From the NCBI GenBank assembly GCA_028293325.1, contig JAQGPA010000123.1:1-36537 (forward strand): 36,537 nucleotides of DNA, written 5' to 3'. How positions within the stretch are numbered: the first letter of the stretch is position 1; each line of letters opens with the position of its first letter. This document shows positions 1-7,143 of this stretch, piece after piece. The stretch comes from Pedosphaera sp. GTDB lineage: Bacteria; Verrucomicrobiota; Verrucomicrobiia; Limisphaerales; Pedosphaeraceae. Position numbers and translations under genes: made by a program. The notes beneath the pieces were generated by a model, which saw nothing but the letters and a program-made list of their open reading frames with translations, did not search any database and was not told the origin of the DNA.

Positions 1-90
1 CTCCGCGAAGGCAATGGCGGTGGCCTTGCCAATGCCTGACGTTCCGCCCGTTACCAAAGCGACTTTGTTTTCGTAAGAATTGTTTTTCAT
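1..90 (-). CDS. Short-chain dehydrogenase/reductase (SDR), N-terminal part only
   Basis: The first 90 bases, read on the minus strand, give an ATG at 90 and a 30-residue N-terminus that runs off the window. It starts MKNNSYENKVALVTGG and has the classical SDR cofactor motif TGGTSGIG at about residues 14-21, the Rossmann-fold glycine-rich loop that binds NAD(P)H. The family carries out NAD(P)-dependent oxidation or reduction of alcohols, ketones or sugars. The catalytic Tyr-x-x-x-Lys lies outside the window, so neither substrate nor subgroup can be named. The family call is fairly sure; function is open. Confidence 0.8.
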   Translation of the reverse strand, partial: MKNNSYENKVALVTGGTSGIGKATAIAFAE

Positions 91-600
91 GATAATCGTA
101 TTGATTTGTTACTCCTTGAAGATAAATGCCACAGTTTTGCCCGGTCAGATAGAGCGCAATGCTATTTTTGCCCGTTTTGTGAAAGGGTCCTGGAATAATG
201 ACATGGGAACCCCGCCGAAGTGGCGGAAGCTGTTCTCCAGGCAACGGATGAAGCACTCCGTGGTATGCCCAATACGCAATGCTTCCCTTAAAGTGGCTGG
301 TTTTCATTCGACCCTTCGTGGCTGGTTTTGACTGACCGCTGACACAAGAGGCTGCAAACAAAGGGGATTGTTCGAAGCCATCTCATAAATATCCACAGCG
401 GCGTTTTGGAAAGGAAAACAGAAGGGGAGGAAACACAGAAAACGATTTAGCCAGGGAAGTAACGGCCGATCTTTGGGCCGGCCACTTCGTTGTTCGTCGG
501 TCACAGCCCCCTTTGGGGATGCTCCCTCCTCTCGCCTCGTGGCCAGCCCAAATCTCTGGCCGCGCCATCTGTGGTTGTTTATGAGGTGCCTTCCGGGCTT
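91..600. other. Gene-poor interval upstream of the compound repeat
   Basis: No reading frame here has a recognisable product. The open stretches are short and overlap on both strands with odd, low-complexity composition. The only structure I can support is a pair of 25-bp-spaced repeats at 293-342, listed separately. A GGCTGCAAACAAAGGG string at about 350 also appears next to copy 2 of the compound repeat (about 26700, minus strand), so the repeat neighbourhood may start as far left as 340. Confidence 0.5.
293..342. repeat. Two 25-bp direct repeats, IS21-like terminal-repeat remnant
   Basis: GTGGCTGGTTTT occurs at 293-304 and again at 318-329, exactly 25 bp apart. The second copy continues into GACTGACCGCTGA. 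IS21-family elements carry several terminal repeats of this kind at each end. A pair with the same 25-bp period and the same core word lies at 28754-28803 in inverted orientation. No istA or istB coding sequence is visible, so at most a remnant is present. The family assignment is from general resemblance only. Confidence 0.35.
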
Positions 601-804
601 TTTCTTTGCAAAAAGCTGAGCGACACGAGCGACACGAGCGACAGCCGCGATTTAGGGGATGTGATTAAATCGCCACGATGAACAATAAAAAAGTTCGGAT
701 TTTTGGGTGGGAATTTAACCGCGGAGGCGCGGAGTCGCGGAGAGTTCGCAAAGGCGGCCTGGCACAAGGCGAGGAGCAATGGGAGCAAGCGGAGAGCGCG
801 GAGG

Positions 805-816
805 GTGCTTCCGCAC
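805..816 (+). repeat. TTCC-loop mini-hairpin
   Basis: GTGC-TTCC-GCAC: a perfect 4-bp stem with a TTCC loop, followed by GGGG. It belongs to a family also seen at 905-916, 991-1002, 25322-25333, 25448-25459 and (degenerate) 26318-26329. Confidence 0.7.
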
Positions 817-904
817 GGGGCATTATTGGGAAGGGGATCGAGGACGACGACGAGGATGGGAGGGGGAAAAGGGCAACCCTCACCCCATTCCCTCTCCCGT
901 CCGA

Positions 905-916
905 GTGCTTCCGCAC
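905..916 (+). repeat. TTCC-loop mini-hairpin
   Basis: GTGC-TTCC-GCAC followed by GGGTCATC. In copy 2 of the compound repeat the matching place instead holds an intact CCCGT-CCG-ACGGG stem (about 26410-26425). The hairpin therefore interrupts or replaces that stem in copy 1. Confidence 0.7.
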
Positions 917-990
917 GGGTCATCAAGGGAGTGTGGAGTTGGGGGATCGACGACGAGGACGACGACGAGGACGAACAGGGAACCGGCAGG

Positions 991-1002
991 GTCCTTCCGG
1001 AC
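991..1002 (+). repeat. TTCC-loop mini-hairpin with compensatory change
   Basis: GTCC-TTCC-GGAC followed by GGGTCACC. Relative to the GTGC/GCAC members, one stem base and its partner have both changed, so pairing and loop are kept. This suggests the folded form matters. Confidence 0.7.
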
Positions 1003-1375
1003 GGGTCACCAATGCTGCGGCGGTGGGCGGTTTTGTGTCGCGCTTACAGCGCTTGGGTGTGTGGGTCTTTTTTCCTGGGGCTTGCAACCCAGGCTATCAC
1101 ATGGCGGGCTTTCAGCCCTGTGCAGTTGCTTGCGCTCGGGGCACTATGGGCCTTATGGGCAGTCAAGGCTGGTCAAGGTTGGGCCTTAAAATTAAGGCGG
1201 GGTTTAAGGGGATTTAAGGTGATTTAAGAATGGAATTTTTTATGAAGTTAAAAATGGGAAAGAAGCGAGGGAGGATAGGGGCAATGGGATCGACGACGAC
1301 GAGGACGAGGGGGAGGACGAGGGGGAGGACGAGGGGATTAAGGCCTGACTATTTGCTTTTGTCAGGGCGGGATTT

Positions 1376-3907
1376 GTGGCATGGGAATCATTCGACGTAA
1401 TGGAAAGTTTTAAAAACAACCGCGTTTTTCGGCTGATTTGCCTGGGTTTGGTCTTGGGCACGGTGCTGGCCTTTGGTGCGGTCATCCAGTCCGGCTTCAT
1501 TTCCTATGATGATCCGGAATATGTGACGGAGAATCCGCATGTGAACGGGGGCACGGTGGTCAACAAGCTGGTTTGGGCTTTCACCACGGATGCGGCGAGC
1601 AATTGGCATCCGCTGACCTGGATTTCGCACATGATGGATTGCGCGGTTTATGGGCTGAATCCCGGCGGGCATCATCTGACAAATCTGCTGTTTCATATTG
1701 CCAACAGTCTGCTGCTGTTCGGCATATTGCGTGGGCTGACCGGGGCGACGTGGCGGAGTGGCGTGGTGGCGGCGTTGTTTGCCTGGCATCCGTTGCATGT
1801 GGAATCGGTGGCGTGGGTGGCGGAACGCAAGGATGTGTTGAGCACGTTTTTCTGGCTCCTCACGATTGGCGCTTATGCGCGGTATGTGAACGAGTCGAAA
1901 GTTCGTGGTCCGAAAGCCAGGGTTTTTTATGGGCTCGCATTAGGCTTCTTTGTTTTGGGGTTGTTGTCCAAGCCGATGGTGGTGACCTTGCCGTTTGTAT
2001 TGTTGTTGCTGGACTACTGGCCTTTGGGCCGGTTGGGGAAGGCCGGGATGGAGGAGGTCACGCGGCAACAAAAGCCGACGCCAGTCTGGTTGCTGATGGA
2101 GAAGGCGCCGTTTTTTATTCTGGCGGCGGCGGCGAGTCTGGTGACGTTTTTGGTGCAACAGAAAGGCGGAGCGGTAAATTCACTTTCTATGCTGGCCCTT
2201 TCCCAACGGCTGATCAATGCCGTGGTTTCTTATGCGCGCTATTTGCGAAAAATGATTTGGCCGAACGATTTGGCGATCTTCTATCCCCGCCCGAGTGCGT
2301 GGCCGGCCTGGGAAGTCGCAGTGGCCGTTTTGCTGTTGCTGCTGGTGACGATTGGAGTCGTGTTGTGGCGTCGGCGTCGGCCGTATTTGTTGGTGGGATG
2401 GTTCTGGTATTTGGGCACGTTGGTGCCGGTGATCGGTTTGGTGCAGGTGGGGCTGCAATCCATGGCGGATCGTTATACGTATATTCCGCTAATCGGCATC
2501 TTCGTGATGCTGGTCTGGGGTGTGGGTGACGGGGTGGCGCAGTGGCCGCAAAGCTACCGGCGAATGGTGGGCGCGGGAACGGCGCTGATTCTGGCGGCGT
2601 GCCTGGCGTTCACCTGGTTGCAAGTGCGAATGTGGCATGATTCACTGACGCTGTTCCAACACGCGATTGCCGTTACCACGGACAACTACGTGGCGCATGA
2701 TAATTTGGGTGTGGCGCTGGACAAACTTGGCCGGGAGGAGGAAGCGATTGCGGAGTTGAAAATCGGATTGCAGTTGCAGCCCCAGGCGCCATTGCCGATG
2801 CACAACCTGGGGCGGATTTTTGCGAAGCAGGGCAATGATTCGGCGGCGCTGGAATATTATTTGAGGGCGCTGAAAGTTCAGCCGGATTATTCACCCGCTC
2901 ATTATGACCTGGCCCGCCTGCTGGCTGCGCAAGGAAAGTGGGAGGAGGCGATGATTCATTTTGAGGAATATCTGCGGAAGTGCAGCGATCCGGGCGACGT
3001 GCATTACAACATAGGGAACCTGCTGGCCTCGCAAGGCCGTTTGGAGGAGGCGATGGGGCAATATCAGGAGAGCGTGCGGCTGGATCCCGACTCCGCCGAT
3101 GCGCATGATAATCTGGGGTTGGTGCTGGTGCGGCGCGGCGCGTTGGTGGATGCGGTGGAGCAGTTCAAGGCGGCGTTGCGGATCAAGCCCAATTTTCCGG
3201 AAGCCGAGGATCAATTGGCCGGCGCATATTTGAAGCTGGGCCGCCTCGGCGGCGCGGTGGTGCATTACGGGGAGGCGGTGCGGCTTAAACCGGATTTTGC
3301 GCATGCGCAGTTGAAGTTGGGATTGGTGCTGGCCCAGCAAGGGAGATTTGATGATGCCAAGAGCCACCTGGTTGAAGTGATCCGACTTGAGCCGACCAAC
3401 GATGTGGCTTATTACAACCTGGGAGCGGTTTTTGAGGCCCAAAAACAATTTGATAACGCGGCGGAGGGATTTGCGCAGGCGTTGCGAATAAAACCCGATG
3501 ACGCTGAGACGCATGGCCGGTTGGGTTCGGTGCTGGCGCAAGCGGGCAAGTTCGAGGCGGCGATGGCGCAATATCGCGAGGCGATTCGATTGCAGCCGGA
3601 CTTGGCGGAAGCGCTTCGGGCTTTGGCGGGGATTTTGTCCACGAATGCAAAGGCGGAATTGCGGGACGGCGCGGAAGCGGTCCTGTTGGCCGAGCGGGCG
3701 AATGAGTTGACCGGAGGACGGAATGCCAAGGTGTTGACGGCATTAGACGAAGCTTACGCGGAAACGGGTCGTTTCGAGGAAGCGATTAAAATTGCGCAGC
3801 AGGTGCGGGAGTTGGCGGCGGCGGGCAAGCAAACCGAGGTTGCGGAAAAGGCGGCGCAGCGGCTGGAATTATATCGCGCGGGGAAGGCGTATCATGAAGG
3901 GAATTAG
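1376..3907 (+). CDS. TMTC-like multi-spanning membrane protein with C-terminal TPR array
   Basis: 843 residues. The N-terminal 430 or so residues hold about nine hydrophobic segments and resemble the DUF1736/TMTC and GT-C glycosyltransferase group. There is a YDDPEY acidic motif at 44-49 just after the first membrane segment, then WHPLTW (around 80) and HPLHVESVAWVAERKD (about 140-155), which are typical of this family. From about residue 445 there are nine regular 34-residue TPRs and about two degenerate ones. The expected role is membrane-bound glycosyl transfer or assembly with a TPR scaffold, but the bacterial members are uncharacterised. The longest frame starts at GTG 1376 after a weak AGGGCGGG; ATG 1400 is an alternative 8 codons downstream. 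It converges with the next gene, leaving 19 bp. The architecture is sure, the function is not. Confidence 0.85.
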   Translation: MAWESFDVMESFKNNRVFRLICLGLVLGTVLAFGAVIQSGFISYDDPEYVTENPHVNGGTVVNKLVWAFTTDAASNWHPLTWISHMMDCAVYGLNPGGHHLTNLLFHIANSLLLFGILRGLTGATWRSGVVAALFAWHPLHVESVAWVAERKDVLSTFFWLLTIGAYARYVNESKVRGPKARVFYGLALGFFVLGLLSKPMVVTLPFVLLLLDYWPLGRLGKAGMEEVTRQQKPTPVWLLMEKAPFFILAAAASLVTFLVQQKGGAVNSLSMLALSQRLINAVVSYARYLRKMIWPNDLAIFYPRPSAWPAWEVAVAVLLLLLVTIGVVLWRRRRPYLLVGWFWYLGTLVPVIGLVQVGLQSMADRYTYIPLIGIFVMLVWGVGDGVAQWPQSYRRMVGAGTALILAACLAFTWLQVRMWHDSLTLFQHAIAVTTDNYVAHDNLGVALDKLGREEEAIAELKIGLQLQPQAPLPMHNLGRIFAKQGNDSAALEYYLRALKVQPDYSPAHYDLARLLAAQGKWEEAMIHFEEYLRKCSDPGDVHYNIGNLLASQGRLEEAMGQYQESVRLDPDSADAHDNLGLVLVRRGALVDAVEQFKAALRIKPNFPEAEDQLAGAYLKLGRLGGAVVHYGEAVRLKPDFAHAQLKLGLVLAQQGRFDDAKSHLVEVIRLEPTNDVAYYNLGAVFEAQKQFDNAAEGFAQALRIKPDDAETHGRLGSVLAQAGKFEAAMAQYREAIRLQPDLAEALRALAGILSTNAKAELRDGAEAVLLAERANELTGGRNAKVLTALDEAYAETGRFEEAIKIAQQVRELAAAGKQTEVAEKAAQRLELYRAGKAYHEGN

Positions 3908-3926
3908 TTTTGCGCGGCAAAGAGCG

Positions 3927-4136
3927 TCAGAGCTCGTCTTCGCGCTCGGTGTAAAAGAGGCGATGCGCCCGGTCGTAATCCAACTCCGGCACCAGCACCT
4001 TGGCGAGACGATTCAGGTCGCCGTCATCGGGCGGGCCCGGATCGACAAATTCCTGGGTGGCGGCGATGCCGTGCTTCTCAAGCATGACCACGAGCATTTC
4101 AGTATTCACCACCGGGCCGGTGTAAAAGAGTTTCAT
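3927..4136 (-). CDS. Small DUF2007-like protein
   Basis: A 69-residue protein from ATG 4136 (MKLFYTGP...); a GTG at 4154 would add six residues. The pattern of a short strand (KLFYTGP), then TEMLVVMLEKHGI, then a Pro/Asp-rich linker and VLVPELDYDRAHRLF resembles DUF2007, small ferredoxin-fold proteins described as putative signal-transducing, with an acidic Glu-rich tail (YTEREDEL). It follows the prepilin-like genes by about 45 bp on the same strand and may be the last gene of that unit. It is a fair match by shape; no function can be inferred. Confidence 0.55.
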   Translation of the reverse strand: MKLFYTGPVVNTEMLVVMLEKHGIAATQEFVDPGPPDDGDLNRLAKVLVPELDYDRAHRLFYTEREDEL

Positions 4137-4181
4137 CGAGGAAGAATAAGCCACAGACGAGCGCCGATTTCACGAAATAAA

Positions 4182-4856
4182 TCAATTGGAACCGGGCGGG
4201 GGAACCCAGGGAAACAAAAGACGGTTGGTGGATGTTCCACTGGCTGCGAGAGCGTTGCGAAGTCGGGAAGGAGTCATTTGTTGCACGCTGCCGTCAGCAA
4301 AAGCCGCATTGCCATTGCCTTGGTGCATGGCCATGGTCCAGCCAACCGGCTGATTGGTGGTGAGGGTCAACTGTCCATTGACGATGGGCATGCCGTTGGT
4401 CACGTTGCGGTCGCCGGCAAGCAGCATCTCTGGTTGGGATTCGTCCGCATCCAGCCCGACAAAATAGCTGACGTGACTGTTATCGAATCCGGTTTCCAAA
4501 TTCGTGGCAGGCGTTCGCAGTTTATCGTTGGGGCAAACAAGTATGAACGGCGTGCTCAGTTCGTTGGACATCGCCTGGAAATATCGAAACAGATTTGTGG
4601 CATCGGCGAACAACGGCGCGCCGATCGCATTGGTATAAACGCGCATGGGATATTGATTTGTGTTGTCGCCGGACCAGATGCGAGCAGCGAGGCCGATTTG
4701 TTTCAAATAACTCACGCAATGGATCCGGTTGGCTTTCCGGTTTGCCTGACTGATTGCGGGGAGAAGAAACAAAGCAAGCAGAGCCAAAGTCACAACCACC
4801 ACCAGCAGTTCGAGCACGGTGAAGGCGCGATTATTATTTGAGCTTTGGGTTTTCAT
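4182..4856 (-). CDS. Prepilin-like protein with H-X9-DG motif (array member 5)
   Basis: 224 residues. A short polar leader ends ...NNNRA, followed by FTVLELLVVVVTLALLALF, the type IV prepilin cleavage site and hydrophobic N-helix with the conserved Glu at +5. The -1 residue is Ala rather than the usual Gly. The C-terminal region has the H-X9-DG signature (HQGNG...FADG) of planctomycete/verrucomicrobial pseudopilin-like proteins. The middle ([35 protein letters not shown]) is nearly identical in pattern to the next two paralogues. It starts inside the stop of its upstream neighbour (4-bp ATGA overlap, 4853-4856). It is presumably exported and processed by a PilD-like peptidase. The pilus or secretion system served is not in the window. 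Confidence 0.85.
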   Translation of the reverse strand: MKTQSSNNNRAFTVLELLVVVVTLALLALFLLPAISQANRKANRIHCVSYLKQIGLAARIWSGDNTNQYPMRVYTNAIGAPLFADATNLFRYFQAMSNELSTPFILVCPNDKLRTPATNLETGFDNSHVSYFVGLDADESQPEMLLAGDRNVTNGMPIVNGQLTLTTNQPVGWTMAMHQGNGNAAFADGSVQQMTPSRLRNALAASGTSTNRLLFPWVPPPGSN

Positions 4857-5542
4857 GGGAAGAGCAGGCGGTTGGTTGTCACTCCGGTTTCACCGAGTGC
4901 GGCGCGGAGTCGTCCGGAAGTGAGTTGTTGCACGCTGCCGTCGCCGAGAACCACATTGCCATTTTTCTTGTGTATATCATCATCTGTCCAGCGAACGTAC
5001 TGATTGGTGGTCAAGCACAACTGGCCATCGACCATGGGCAGGCCTTTGGCGATATACGGGCTGTTGGTTAAGCGCAGGTCGTTGGTCACGTTGCGGTCGC
5101 CAGCGAGAATCATTGTCGGATGAGATTCGTCCGCGTCGAGACCGATAAAATAACTGACATGGCTGTTGTTAAATCCGGTCTCAAAGCTGGTGGCCGGAAC
5201 CCGTTTCTTGTCATCCGGGCAGGTGAGCATTTTGGGCGTGCCCAGTTCGTTGGACATCACTTGGAAATATCGATACACACTTGTGGCATTGGCAAACAGT
5301 GGCGCGCCTTGGGCATTCGTATACACCTGCATGGGAAGTTGGTTTGAGTTGGCGCCCGACCAGATGCGAAAAGCGAGGCCAACCTGTTTGAGGTTGTTTA
5401 CACAGTTAACTCTCGCGGCTGATCTTTTATTGATGGCCAGTCGGGGGGTAAGAAGCAGGAAAAGGACAATCAGAATGAAAATCGCCACCATCAGTTCGAG
5501 AACGGTGAAGGCGTGGTTTTTTCTTAAGTTTGGAATTTTCAT
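4853..5542 (-). CDS. Prepilin-like protein with H-X9-DG motif (array member 4)
   Basis: 229 residues. The leader MKIPNLRKNHA is followed by FTVLELMVAIFILIVLFLLL with Glu at +5 and Ala at -1. The central block matches its neighbours ([47 protein letters not shown]). H-X9-DG is present as HKKNGNVVLGDG. It overlaps both neighbours by 4 bp (ATGA), which implies translational coupling. It has one insertion relative to the others (NDLRLTNSPYIAKG, about residue 160). Same family as the other array members; the individual role is unknown. Confidence 0.85.
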   Translation of the reverse strand: MKIPNLRKNHAFTVLELMVAIFILIVLFLLLTPRLAINKRSAARVNCVNNLKQVGLAFRIWSGANSNQLPMQVYTNAQGAPLFANATSVYRYFQVMSNELGTPKMLTCPDDKKRVPATSFETGFNNSHVSYFIGLDADESHPTMILAGDRNVTNDLRLTNSPYIAKGLPMVDGQLCLTTNQYVRWTDDDIHKKNGNVVLGDGSVQQLTSGRLRAALGETGVTTNRLLFP

Positions 5543-6201
5543 GGGAAAGTCAATCGATTGGTGGTTACACCGGTGCTTGCCAAAGCTTTTCGCAATTGCG
5601 CGGTGGTGAATTGTTGTACGCTGCCGTCGACGAGGACCACGTTGCCCAGGCCTTTGTGGTTCGCCCTGGTCCAGCCGACTTCCTGTTTTGTCGTTAGGTT
5701 GAGGATGCCGCTGCGGGCGGATTTGCCAACGGCCAAATGGCGGTCGCCGGAAAGAAGCATCGCAGGGCTGTTTGTGCTGGCATCCAGCCCGGCAAAATAG
5801 CTCAGTTTGCTGTTATCAAGGTCAGTGTCGAAGTTGGTGGCGGCATGCCGCTTTTTGTCCTCGGGACACACAATGATTTTTGGCGTGCTGAGTTCATTGG
5901 ACATCAATTGAAAATAAGCAAAAGTATTTGTGCCGTTGATCAACTCCTTGTTGCTGCCGAGATCAATGGAAGGGTCCATGGGAAACTTATTGTTGTTATC
6001 CTCGGACCAAATTCGGAAAGCGAGGCCGACTTGCTTCAGATTATTTACGCAGTTAGCGCGAACACAATTACACCTTCGCGGAACAAACGCCGGGAGGATC
6101 AGCGCGGCGACAATCAGCATGGAGGCGAGCACCACGAGCAGTTCCAACGAAGTAAAAGCGCGCGCGGCAGTTGATGGCAAAGGGCTGTGAGTGGGTTTCA
6201 T
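5539..6201 (-). CDS. Prepilin-like protein with H-X9-DG motif (array member 3)
   Basis: 220 residues. The leader MKPTHSPLPSTAARA is followed by FTSLELLVVLASMLIVAALI, again with Ala at -1 and Glu at +5. [20 protein letters not shown] segment follows the helix, with an extra Cys pair compared with its paralogues. The conserved blocks NELSTPKIIVCPEDKKR, SYFAGLDAS and LLSGDRH are present, and the H-X9-DG motif is HKGLGNVVLVDG. It is coupled by 4-bp overlaps on both sides (5539-5542 and 6198-6201). Confidence 0.85.
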   Translation of the reverse strand: MKPTHSPLPSTAARAFTSLELLVVLASMLIVAALILPAFVPRRCNCVRANCVNNLKQVGLAFRIWSEDNNNKFPMDPSIDLGSNKELINGTNTFAYFQLMSNELSTPKIIVCPEDKKRHAATNFDTDLDNSKLSYFAGLDASTNSPAMLLSGDRHLAVGKSARSGILNLTTKQEVGWTRANHKGLGNVVLVDGSVQQFTTAQLRKALASTGVTTNRLTFP

Positions 6202-6965
6202 AATGAGGGTTGGCTTTGCGTTTCAGGCGCGATCGTGTCCCATCGGTCCCGCGGAAGGCCGGCCAGGGCGGAGGGCGGGGGCAATGGAGTTTTGACGGTG
6301 GGCAGGAAGAGATCCATGGCGACCGGGGCGTTGCGGCGGGGCAGTTTTACCAACAGACCGTTGACCCGTTCCACATGACCATCGGCGAAAAGCTGGTTGC
6401 CCTTGAGACCATGCAGCTCGCGCGTCCAACTGGCCGGTTTACTTTCAGCGAGACGGATGAGGCTGCGGGAGGAATTGGACGCGGCGCTGATGATGTTGCG
6501 GTCGCCGGCCAGGATGGAATTGGGCAGGGAATAGTCGGCATTGGCGCCGACGAAGTAGCTGATGTTTTTATTGTTGAGAGTGGAGAAGTCATCCGCCGGT
6601 GTGCGGGCCGGGTCCGCCGGACAGGCGAAGATGCGAGGCGAGGCGAGGTCGTTGGACAAGGATTGAAAATGGGAATACGACGATGAACCGTCCTGCCCGG
6701 CCAGGTAAGAGGCGAAGAGGGATTCCATGGTGCCGCCGAAGTTGGTGGAAACTTGCATGGGGAAACAGTCGTTGTGATCGTGGAGGAAGGAATGGAAGCC
6801 AATGCCAGTTTGCCGGAGGTTGGCCAGGCATTGGATGCGCCGGGCCTTGGCCTGGGTGCGTCCGAGAGTGGGGAGCAAGAGCGCTGTCAGAATGGTAACG
6901 ATGGCGATGACCGCCAATAACTCCATGAGTGTGAATCCGCACCGTTTTTGTCGATTGGGCAGCAT
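6198..6965 (-). CDS. Prepilin-like protein with H-X9-DG motif (array member 2)
   Basis: 255 residues. This is the most canonical leader of the set: MLPNRQKRCG, cleavage, then FTLMELLAVIAIVTILTALL, with Gly at -1 and Glu at +5. It then has ARRIQCLANLRQTGIGFHSF and a longer middle than members 3-5 (FGGTMESLFASYLAGQDGSSS). The H-X9-DG motif is HGLKGNQLFADG. The C-terminus is Pro/Leu-rich and low in complexity. It is the first gene of the tightly coupled four-gene run, with its stop overlapping the next start. A 178-bp spacer separates it from member 1 and may hold its own promoter, though I see no convincing one. Confidence 0.85.
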   Translation of the reverse strand: MLPNRQKRCGFTLMELLAVIAIVTILTALLLPTLGRTQAKARRIQCLANLRQTGIGFHSFLHDHNDCFPMQVSTNFGGTMESLFASYLAGQDGSSSYSHFQSLSNDLASPRIFACPADPARTPADDFSTLNNKNISYFVGANADYSLPNSILAGDRNIISAASNSSRSLIRLAESKPASWTRELHGLKGNQLFADGHVERVNGLLVKLPRRNAPVAMDLFLPTVKTPLPPPSALAGLPRDRWDTIAPETQSQPSL

Positions 6966-7143
6966 CTGATTGTGGTCCTGGGATATTCAGAGCACAACTG
7001 GTGCCGGTATGGTTTTGGGCTGAAATGGGCATTTAGCGGCGAATAAATGAGCGATTCTCACGCAACCGGCGCGAACCTCACGAATGAAGCGATTTTTTGG
7101 AATGGTCTAATTCCGTCACTTGGGAAAGGAATTCTGGTCCGCT

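Larger units (their letters stand above)
601..1340 (+). repeat. Compound intergenic repeat, copy 1
   Basis: This mosaic of short repeat modules recurs, reverse-complemented, at 25986-26690. In order it holds: a GCGACACGA tandem (about 619-642); a GGAGGCGCGGAG run (about 722-742); a GAGGAGCAATGGGAGCAAG run; a hairpin GTGCTTCCGCAC (805-816); a CCCTCACCCC...CTCTCCCG module (about 877-900); a second hairpin (905-916); GAC/GAGGAC runs (about 838-860 and 943-975); a variant hairpin (991-1002); the stems CGCGCTTACAGCGC, CCTGGGGCTTGCAACCCAGG and GGGCTTTCAGCCC; a GGATTTAAGG tandem (about 1205-1228); and a GAC/GAGGAC run (1290-1337). Long overlapping open frames cross it on several frames but look like low-complexity artefacts. 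No protein is called here. Confidence 0.85.

Noticed and set aside
940..980. Possible CRISPR-like direct repeats (GACGAGGAC runs)
   Set aside because: The units are 3-12 bp, contiguous and degenerate, with no spacers, and no cas genes are present.
678..1227. Long overlapping open frames on the plus strand (up to 179 codons)
   Set aside because: They cross the compound repeat in several frames at once, have Arg/Gly/Glu low complexity, and the same frames appear in copy 2 simply because the DNA is repeated. No start signal or domain supports a protein.
1573..2529. A 318-codon frame inside the TPR gene
   Set aside because: It lies in another frame of a well-supported membrane protein and lacks hydrophobic or domain patterns of its own.
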